From: Candidatus Cloacimonadota bacterium
GTDB taxonomy: Bacteria; Hydrothermota; E44-bin80
Assembly: GCA_004375785.1 (NCBI GenBank)
Contig: SOKM01000150.1
Span: forward strand, 1 to 9,397
Direction of reading: 5' to 3'
DNA length: 9,397 nt
The notes beneath the pieces were generated by a model. It was not told the DNA's origin and made no database searches. It saw only the letters and a program-made list of their open reading frames with translations. Of this stretch, positions 1-6,600 are shown in pieces; position 1 is the first letter of the stretch; each line of letters starts with the position of its first letter. A program made the position numbers and the translations under genes.

Positions 1-3
1 TAA

Positions 4-27
4 ACCCTGCACCGTATGGTTCAGGGT
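4..27. repeat. Hairpin repeat with ACC-GTAT-GGT core
   Basis: An imperfect inverted repeat: ACCCTG at 4-9 pairs with CAGGGT at 22-27, then one C/T mismatch, then ACC/GGT around a GTAT loop at 14-17. The same ten-base core, ACCGTATGGT, tops the hairpin at 3372-3393, where the lower arms differ in sequence but still pair. It is not followed by a T-run, so it does not look like a terminator. It is most likely one member of a dispersed palindromic family. The window starts here, so the element may extend further left. Confidence 0.6.
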
Positions 28-62
28 AAACTCCGCGAAGGAAAGCAATCTCGGTTGTCAAT

Positions 63-81
63 GTTGGGGGCAAGCCCCAAC
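63..81. repeat. GTTGGGG/CCCCAAC hairpin repeat
   Basis: A perfect 7-bp inverted repeat, GTTGGGG (63-69) and CCCCAAC (75-81), closes a 5-nt loop. It is flanked by CAATCT at 46-51 and its complement AGATTG at 89-94, so the hairpin sits inside a longer imperfect palindrome. The right flank (85-99) matches 13 of 15 bases beside the palindrome at 2349-2417, which suggests a modular dispersed repeat. No coding signal was seen here. Confidence 0.55.
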
Positions 82-132
82 GCTACGAAGATTGTCATGT
101 ACTACTAAAAGCGGCTTTTTTGCAAAAAATGT

Positions 133-161
133 TTGACAAATGAGAATAGAAATGCTATGAT
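133..161 (+). promoter_or_regulatory. Sigma-70-type promoter for tRNA-Ala
   Basis: A perfect -35 box TTGACA (133-138) is separated by exactly 17 bp from a -10 box TATGAT (156-161). Transcription would start near 168, about ten bases before the tRNA. A second TATAAT at 161-166 overlaps but would need a 22-bp spacer, so TATGAT is preferred. Because only 39 nt separate the tRNA from the next gene, this promoter may also drive the gene at 291. Confidence 0.8.
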
Positions 162-178
162 ATAATATAATAAATCAT

Positions 179-251
<73 letters not shown>

Positions 252-290
252 TTTTTTCTCACACGGAATGTAGTTCAAAAGGAGGAAAAA

Positions 291-2324
291 ATGAAGAGAC
301 CTTTTATATTTTTATTTATTTTCTTATTCCTCTCCCCTATCGCCCTCCTATCACAGGAAGGGGGAACGATTGTTTTTGGACCTAAGATTCAGGTAAACGA
401 CCCTGACCCTGACAGCACACTTCAGAACCACCCCGCAGTTGTCATTGATGACTCTCTGCGCATCTTCGTTGCGTGGCAAGACGACAGGGATCAGGATGGA
501 AACTACGATATTTACTTCTCGAAATTGGAGAATTACCAGGACACCGTCTTTACACCCGACCTTGCAATCAGCGACACATCCATTCTCTCACTCGACGAGT
601 TGTTTCCCCGCATTGCAGTCGATAAGGATAATATCTATATTATCTGGCAGGGAACTGAAGACGGCACGACATGGAAAGTTTACTTCTCGAAATCCTCTGA
701 TGCTGGCTCAACATTTACAACTCCTGATACATTACCTGGCATTACCATCCACAACTCAACAACGTCAAATGTCAACAGTGGTCCACAGCCAAAGATTGCA
801 ATTGATTCAAAAAGTTCCAATGATTCTACATTCATCTATATCTCATGGGCGGATGACAGTACGGGAGCTCTTCGGGTGGAACTTGCACGCTCTGTGGATC
901 AGGCTGCAAGTTTCCAGGACCTTGGCATTATTGACCATAATGCAGACAATGTAAACAGGGATCCGGACATTACTGTTGATAGCACGGGAACACTCTATGC
1001 GGTATGGCGTTGGGGCACGGGTGGCTCAAATCAAGACCCTCATCCATGGCTTGCATTCAATAGATCAGATGATCGCGGAAATACTTTCCTGCCAAATGAT
1101 ATCATATTTCTTGAAGATACACTGTCCAATGTGTACCGGGGAAATCCAAAAATCACCATTAATGAAGGAAATGGCAACATTCTCGTAACGTGGGAGGATT
1201 GCAGAAGGCATGGAGGGAATGCGGATCCTGACATATTCTTTACCCGTTCAACGGATGGAGGGAATACATTTCTGCCAAACGCCCACAGGGTAAACTACAT
1301 TTCCGGGGATACAATTGGAACATACGAGAACTATCGAGCAGCAATTTCTATAGATGAGAGTGGAAGTATGGCGGTTGCATGGCATTCTGACCCAGGAGAT
1401 ACGGGAAAATACAGCATTTTTATGTGCGCATATAATGATTCTCTACAAACGTTTGGACAGGGTGCTCCGCTCTATGCAACCTATACAGGTGATACGCCAG
1501 GCACTTTTGGAAATAATTTCTACCCACCCGGCTTAAAGGTGAGTCTTATAGACAGTGTTTCACACTTCTTTTTGGTCTGGAAGGACCTTTCAGAAGATCC
1601 AAATGGAAACATCTACTACGTTCTTGGCTGGGTCATAGTTACAACAGCAGATCTTGATATAGATAATAATTCACTCGATATTGTTGACAATGTAATGGAT
1701 TTTGGACAGGCACCGGCAGGACCTGCTTATCTAAAAAAACATTTCAGGATAGTTAATACCAATTCAGAAGATAATCCTGATCCAGAAGATGGTCCAAGCC
1801 TTGATGAACTCGTAAACATTGAGTGTCCTGATTTCGTTCTCAGTGAACCCGGAGGAGCAACAATCGATTCGGGTTTTGTCTCCAATTTTCCTTCTGGACT
1901 TGGAATTGGACAATCCGCACAACTTGAACTCACACTCTTCATTCCCGAAGGAACACCTCCTGGCGATTATTCTGGAACAGTTACCATTGTCGGAACGGCT
2001 CCGGATTCCAGTGAAACAGTAGATACATTTACCGTTATGATAAAAGGTCCTGAACCTGAACCAGACCTTGACAGCCTCAAGGTTTTTCCAAATCCATTTA
2101 AACCTTCACGTGGTGATGAGAAAATCTATTTTGAAGGTCTCACAGCTGAAGCAACAATTACTATCTATGATGCATCAGGAGCAATTGTAAAAGAGCTCGA
2201 AGAGAAGGATGGTGATGGTCTTGCAACCTGGGACCCAAAGAATAACGCAAGCGGCATCTATTATTATGTAATAACCAATCCGTCTGGTGAGGTTAAAAAA
2301 GGAAAACTTGCAATCATAAAATAG
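291..2324 (+). CDS. Secreted seven-repeat Asp-box beta-propeller protein with C-terminal T9SS type A / FlgD-like sorting domain
   Basis: This 677-residue protein looks exported. It has a positively charged start and a hydrophobic signal peptide over residues 1-21. Residues about 29-450 hold seven spaced strand motifs with a conserved Trp (W62, W119, W186, W239, W301, W364, W430). Asp-boxes of the form SxDxGxTF occur at 135-142, 259-266 and 320-327, with a degenerate copy near 200. This fits a sialidase-like propeller of probably seven blades. No sialidase catalytic Arg triad or Tyr was identified, so an enzyme activity is not claimed. Residues 455-585 look like a beta-sandwich. Residues 595-677 (VFPNPFKPSRG, TITIYDASG, WDPKN, SGIYYYVI, GKLAIIK) match the type A C-terminal domain of type IX secretion cargo, which is FlgD-Ig-like. 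GGAGG at 281-285, five bases before the ATG, fixes the start. The gene lies 39 nt after tRNA-Ala and 128 nt before a PorV-like gene on the same strand. The substrate or ligand is unknown. Confidence 0.88.
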   Translation: MKRPFIFLFIFLFLSPIALLSQEGGTIVFGPKIQVNDPDPDSTLQNHPAVVIDDSLRIFVAWQDDRDQDGNYDIYFSKLENYQDTVFTPDLAISDTSILSLDELFPRIAVDKDNIYIIWQGTEDGTTWKVYFSKSSDAGSTFTTPDTLPGITIHNSTTSNVNSGPQPKIAIDSKSSNDSTFIYISWADDSTGALRVELARSVDQAASFQDLGIIDHNADNVNRDPDITVDSTGTLYAVWRWGTGGSNQDPHPWLAFNRSDDRGNTFLPNDIIFLEDTLSNVYRGNPKITINEGNGNILVTWEDCRRHGGNADPDIFFTRSTDGGNTFLPNAHRVNYISGDTIGTYENYRAAISIDESGSMAVAWHSDPGDTGKYSIFMCAYNDSLQTFGQGAPLYATYTGDTPGTFGNNFYPPGLKVSLIDSVSHFFLVWKDLSEDPNGNIYYVLGWVIVTTADLDIDNNSLDIVDNVMDFGQAPAGPAYLKKHFRIVNTNSEDNPDPEDGPSLDELVNIECPDFVLSEPGGATIDSGFVSNFPSGLGIGQSAQLELTLFIPEGTPPGDYSGTVTIVGTAPDSSETVDTFTVMIKGPEPEPDLDSLKVFPNPFKPSRGDEKIYFEGLTAEATITIYDASGAIVKELEEKDGDGLATWDPKNNASGIYYYVITNPSGEVKKGKLAIIK

Positions 2325-2348
2325 AAGATAAATACTCGACGAAGAATG

Positions 2349-2417
2349 TCATTGGTAGGAGCAGGTTTTACCTGCGATATAATATCGCAACCAGGAGGTT
2401 GCTCCTACACGCAATGA
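2349..2417. repeat. Palindromic element able to form a four-way junction (REP-like)
   Basis: The outer stem GTAGGAGC (2355-2362) pairs perfectly with GCTCCTAC (2401-2408). It extends outward by TCATTG/CAATGA (2349-2354, 2412-2417) past a 3-nt bulge. Inside lie three abutting hairpins: AGGT/ACCT (2363-2373), GCGATA/TATCGC (2374-2388) and AACC/GGTT (2389-2400). No base is left unpaired at the junction between 2355 and 2408. It sits between the propeller gene and the PorV-like gene, ends 24 nt before the next ribosome binding site, and has no following T-run. Sequences starting GTAGGAGC with internal palindromes are common dispersed repeats in bacterial genomes. Copy number here cannot be judged from one window. 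Confidence 0.75.
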
Positions 2418-2452
2418 AAGATTGAATATCTACAATAACAAGGAGGTAAAAA

Positions 2453-3337
2453 ATGAAAAAAATACATTTTGTTATTATACTTCTGCTTCTTCCTGCTCTG
2501 GTTTCTGGAGCGGGAACAAAAGGTGCAGCATTCTTGAAGATACCAACGGGTTCAAGAGCTATTGCACTGGGAGAGGCATTCACAGCACTCGCAGACGACA
2601 TCAATGCGATATACTGGAATCCAGGAGGTCTTATCTACAGCACAAATAAGGAATTTTTATTCATGCACAGGTTCTGGTTTCTTGAAGCAAATTACGAATA
2701 CCTTGCTTTATCGCTCCCATCCTCAGGTTATGGCGCATTTGGACTCGGCATCTCCTATCTTGGATACGGTGAATTCGAAGCGTATGACAGACATTATCAA
2801 CCTCAAGGTAATTTCTCAGCGTATGATATGAATGTTATAGTATCCTATTCCCAGATTTTTACAACCTCTCTTTCACTCGGTGGGAGTTTTAAGTATATAT
2901 CGGAAAAGATTGAAAATGCTTCAGGGACAGCGTATGGTATAGATATAGGCGGCAGATTCCACCAACCAAGAACTCCCTATACCTTTGCATTCGTAATCAA
3001 AAACATCGGGACTTCTATGAAACTCGAAAACGAGGGGTATTCCCTTCCTCTTGAAGCTATCTTTGGATTCTCCTTTAATCTTAATCAGATTACTCTTCCT
3101 GTTGACATTGGTTACTCAACAGATGATGGTCTCGGACTCTCTTTTGGATGTGAATATACATTTGCTAATATAATGAGTATAAGGGGAGGATACAAACAGG
3201 GGGCTACACCAGGAGGGCTTTCAGGACTTCGTGCTGGTTGTGGTTTTCACATTAATAAACTCTATCTTGATTACGCCATCGCACCTTATGCAGAACTTGG
3301 CAATTCTCATATAGTTACGCTCGGTGTGAAGATATAA
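2453..3337 (+). CDS. PorV/PorQ-family outer-membrane protein
   Basis: This 294-residue protein has a signal peptide over residues 1-20 ending in VSGA. It is followed by the family's N-terminal signature: GAAFLKIPTGSRAIALG (24-40), then FTALADD (43-49) and YWNPGGL (54-60). The rest alternates short amphipathic strands rich in Gly, Tyr and Phe, as expected of an outer-membrane beta-barrel of the FadL-like PorV type. It ends in a hydrophobic final strand (IVTLGVKI). PorV is the shuttle that carries type IX secretion cargo to the attachment complex. Many paralogues of unproven role exist in FCB and candidate-phylum genomes, so a specific PorV or PorQ assignment is not made. AGGAGGT at 2441-2447, five bases before the ATG, supports the start. 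It follows the putative sorting-domain cargo gene on the same strand, with no clear promoter between them, so cotranscription is likely. Confidence 0.85.
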   Translation: MKKIHFVIILLLLPALVSGAGTKGAAFLKIPTGSRAIALGEAFTALADDINAIYWNPGGLIYSTNKEFLFMHRFWFLEANYEYLALSLPSSGYGAFGLGISYLGYGEFEAYDRHYQPQGNFSAYDMNVIVSYSQIFTTSLSLGGSFKYISEKIENASGTAYGIDIGGRFHQPRTPYTFAFVIKNIGTSMKLENEGYSLPLEAIFGFSFNLNQITLPVDIGYSTDDGLGLSFGCEYTFANIMSIRGGYKQGATPGGLSGLRAGCGFHINKLYLDYAIAPYAELGNSHIVTLGVKI

Positions 3338-3371
3338 CGGTTTCACAGCATCCCCGATAAAAAGAGGGATG

Positions 3372-3393
3372 TCCTATACCGTATGGTATAGGA
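3372..3393. repeat. Perfect hairpin with ACC-GTAT-GGT core
   Basis: TCCTATACC (3372-3380) and GGTATAGGA (3385-3393) form nine perfect pairs around a GTAT loop. The core ten bases are identical to those at 11-20, while the lower stems differ but remain complementary. It lies 35 nt after the PorV-like stop codon. The downstream sequence is ATGGGGTGTG rather than a T-run, so an intrinsic terminator is unlikely on the plus strand. Confidence 0.65.
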
Positions 3394-3461
3394 TGGGGTG
3401 TGTAATAAAGGAGCAAATAGTTAGTAAACCCCGTTGGAATTCTAAAGAGATTCTTCCATAG

Positions 3462-3515
3462 TTCACCCTGTGAAATAAGATTATGGCAAAACATTATGCT
3501 ATTTCACGGGGTAAA
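3462..3515. repeat. Long inverted repeat (16-position arms, 22-nt loop)
   Basis: The left arm at 3462-3477 (TTCACCCTGTGAAATA) pairs with 3500-3515 (TATTTCACGGGGTAAA). Fourteen positions are Watson-Crick pairs, one is G-T and one is mismatched. The loop is 22 nt. A further related stretch, TAAACCCCGT at 3425-3434, could pair with ACGGGG on the right arm instead, so alternative foldings exist. This resembles a decayed dispersed palindrome rather than a terminator. Confidence 0.6.
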
Positions 3516-3540
3516 TATGATTTACTTACTCAAAATGACA

Positions 3541-3584
3541 AGAAAAAGCAAAAAAGGGGCAGATGCATCCATAGGTCTGCCCCT
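3541..3584 (-). terminator. Rho-independent terminator of the macroglobulin gene
   Basis: Read on the minus strand, AGGGGCAGA (3584-3576) pairs perfectly with TCTGCCCCT (3563-3555) around a 12-nt loop. It is followed at once by a T-rich tract, TTTTTTGCTTTTTC. It lies about 67 nt past the stop codon of the minus-strand macroglobulin gene. On the plus strand the stem is followed by ATCTTTTATG, so weaker termination for the PorV-like transcript from the other side is possible. Confidence 0.7.
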
Positions 3585-3592
3585 ATCTTTTA

Positions 3593-3645
3593 TGGAGTGC
3601 AAAATCGATGATTTTGCTATGCAACAACATCGTTGTTGCATTCCA
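3593..3645. repeat. Two-armed palindrome (three-way junction)
   Basis: Two strong hairpins lie side by side: GCAAAATC-GAT-GATTTTGC (3599-3617) and ATGCAACAAC-ATC-GTTGTTGCAT (3619-3641). A short outer stem, TGGA (3593-3596) with TCCA (3642-3645), encloses them. The element ends six bases from the stop codon of the macroglobulin gene. Its layout resembles the multi-arm element at 2349-2417, though the sequence is unrelated. Confidence 0.65.
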
Positions 3646-3650
3646 AATTC

Positions 3651-6600
3651 CTACCCTTTTACCTCAATCTCTACAGGCTCTGCCAGGGTTTCCACCTCTG
3701 GTTCATAATATTTGTAAACCTTTGATGTTGGTGTCTTTGCCTTGAGCGGAAACTTTGCCTTGAGCCTGTAAGAAAACTCAAGCGGATGTCCCGCATCAAG
3801 CCTCTCTATGTAAAGTATAACCTGCCTTGAGGTAAGATTGTATTTCTTTATCTTCTTTCCGACGAGTGCCTTCAGATCACCTGTTTCAACGGAAAATCCT
3901 GGTGGTATGCCAAGGTCAACAATTACCATATTCGCTGAAGCACTAATGTTGTTCTTTACCTTGACATAACAGGTAACAATATCATCCTGGGAAAGCGTTG
4001 TTTTGTCATAATCAATGTCTATTGAAAGGATATCCCTTTTCTTTTCAGGTCTTATAAGTTCCCAGGGAATGAAGTATCTCGATACAATCTCGTACATTGG
4101 ATTCCCTTCACCGGTAATAGAAATGGTTATATCATTTTTGCCTTCTCTTGCCTCCTTTGCAAGGTCAATTAGAAACATCAAGTCGGCATTATCCTTGTTC
4201 AATTGTATGGTCTCTTTCGATTTTCCATTGATAAAGATATTAACAGTAGCATTCACATTCTCTGTGCTGCCTTTCAGGGATGAAAGCAGACATTTGAGAG
4301 AAAGAACCGTTGCCTGTGTAGAACCCCAGTTACCGCCCGGATACTTCGATTTTACAATGTAGTTTATTGCTTTATTTACAATATTCGTATATCTGTTATA
4401 TCTTATAAGTGCATAGGTCGCAAGTGCCGTCGCCTCTATGTTCGCTCCCTTTCCCTTTGCATAGGTGAATGTCGGCATCTCCGATTCCCAGTAAACTACA
4501 TCCTTCTCCTCGAGCCTTTTATCAATGAGTTTCTTGAATATCCTTTCTGTAGTCTTCCCATCAGGGTCGTATGCAGCAAATGCATTTGCACAGATTGCAA
4601 GTACGTAAGCATCATTCTCCTTCCCAAGATTATCTTCAACATATCCTGCTGCTTTTTTTAACTCTGCACCCTTGTATCCTGTTTCTGCAAGTGACCAGAG
4701 GATGTAAGCAGTCGGAAGAGTCCTGTTCTTCTGTATCCTGTTCCAGCTACCCTGATGCAGATAGCTCTTATCGGGCGACCAGGAACCATCCTTGTTCTGC
4801 TCACCGATTAACCATCTCTGGGTCCTTGATATGACATTCGGGTCTACCTCGAATACCTCTGACATATCGCTGAACTCCATAAGTCCGTATGCAGTAAGAA
4901 TCCTGTTTGCCGGGGCATTCCCGAACCACTCAAACCCTCCTCCACTCACCTCGTATGAAAGTAATCTCTGATAACCCACATTTATATACTGCTCTGCCTT
5001 CATCTCTATCTCTGGGTTAATCTTCTTGAGCCCACGAAGGTAATCAAGCACAAGTATATTGGGATAGGTTACAGAAGATGTTTGTTCAAAACATCCAAAA
5101 GGCATTCCAAGCATAGATTCCATTCCTTCAACAACCTGGCTTACCATACCAGGGAAGAGCCTAATAAATATTTTCCCCGAACCATCTATCGTCTCCTCTG
5201 GAATATAAACCGTCTTTGTCACCTTGCCTTCCAACCTGTCGCTCACAACCTCCTCGAATTTCTTTCCGTCTGGAACAATCTCAATCTCCCTTTTGATTGC
5301 ATCGCTCATCTTATTTCCAATCGCCTTGACAGTGAAACTATGAATGCCAATATCCTTTGCCCTTAATCTGAAATAAATTACAGAAACCTCATTCTCTTTA
5401 AGAGTAACACTTTTCTCAGCATCATCAAGCAGTTCATACCACTCTCCCTTCTCAAGGGATAGTTTTATCTTCTGAGACCCCTTTACATAATTATAGAGAG
5501 CAATTGGAACTGCTACGATATCATTCTGTGTAAGCGAGACAGGAAGGTCTATATCAATAAAGAAATCCTGGAAAACCTTTATTCCTTTCGTTGTGCTCCC
5601 AAGCTGTCCAAGTATGGTGGATGCTGTGGTTGTGAGCCTCCACTCTGTAATGGAATCGGGCCATTTGAGTGGAAGAACTGCAACTCCCTTTCTATCTGTG
5701 ATAAGCGCTGGCTCAAAAATGAAGGTTTCAGGAAAGTACTCCCTTATTCGAGGTTCTTTCTTCCCGTCCTTTTTATCTGAAACAGTTGACAAATCAAGCA
5801 TATCACCATTTGCAGGCACAGGCGCTGCTTCTGCTTTTTTGGCAAACTTCTCTCTTCTCCCCACGCCACCAGCAGCCTCCTCTGCTTCCAGAAAAAACCC
5901 TGCTTTACCTTCCCAACCCCAACGACCCCTATAAGCTTCTGTGTTTATGTCATCCCCTGTATCCTTTTTCTTATCCGGTCCATAACTTAAGAGTCCAAAC
6001 CAGGAAAGGTCATCACCACTCGTAACCGGTTTATACTCCATTCCCCAGGGGTCAAGAAGGTCCTTCTTAATTAAATAACCTTTTTTAATAAGTATTGTTA
6101 ATCCCTCTTCCTTTGTCGGGTAACGTTTCTCTTTGCTGTAGAACTTATAAATAACGTTTCGAATCCTTGAAAGGTCATTCCATACCCTTGTCTGATATTT
6201 ATAATAGATGTTGTTATCCAGTTCCTTTGTGTTGTCCTCTTTCACATTGAAAGGCGAAAGTTCTGAGATAGAAGCAAAAAGCACCTTTGCTGCTTTCTCC
6301 TTCCTCCTCGCCATTTCTTTTTTCACATCAAACATCACAATCTCTTTCGGGGTTAAATAATGTATCTCATATTTTGGCTCCATCAACTCCTTTTCAAGTG
6401 TAAAATAGACCTTTTCAAGTCCAGGCTGCATCTCAGAGAGTGCAAAAACACTCTCATCCACAATGCTGATTCCAAGTGCAGCTATAACAGCATGTCCCCT
6501 GTTGTTCCTCACTGAAAATTTTATCTTCCCATCCTCTCCGGGCCTATACATCTTCTTATCCGGTATAATAGTAATCGAAAGGTCATTCGCAGGGTTTACA

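Larger units (their letters stand above)
3338..3650. other. Convergent intergenic region filled with palindromes
   Basis: This 313-nt gap between two convergent genes holds no credible gene. Reading left to right it contains a CATCCC/GGGATG pair (3349-3371), the hairpin at 3372-3393, a 16-position inverted repeat at 3462-3515, a small GTAAAT-ATG-ATTTAC hairpin at 3511-3525, the terminator-like stem at 3555-3584, and a two-armed palindrome at 3593-3645. More than half of the gap can be placed in stems or their loops. Confidence 0.7.

Noticed and set aside
3496..3708. 70-residue open frame at the 3' end of the macroglobulin gene
   Set aside because: It crosses the terminator stem and the two-armed palindrome and overlaps the macroglobulin end on the opposite strand.
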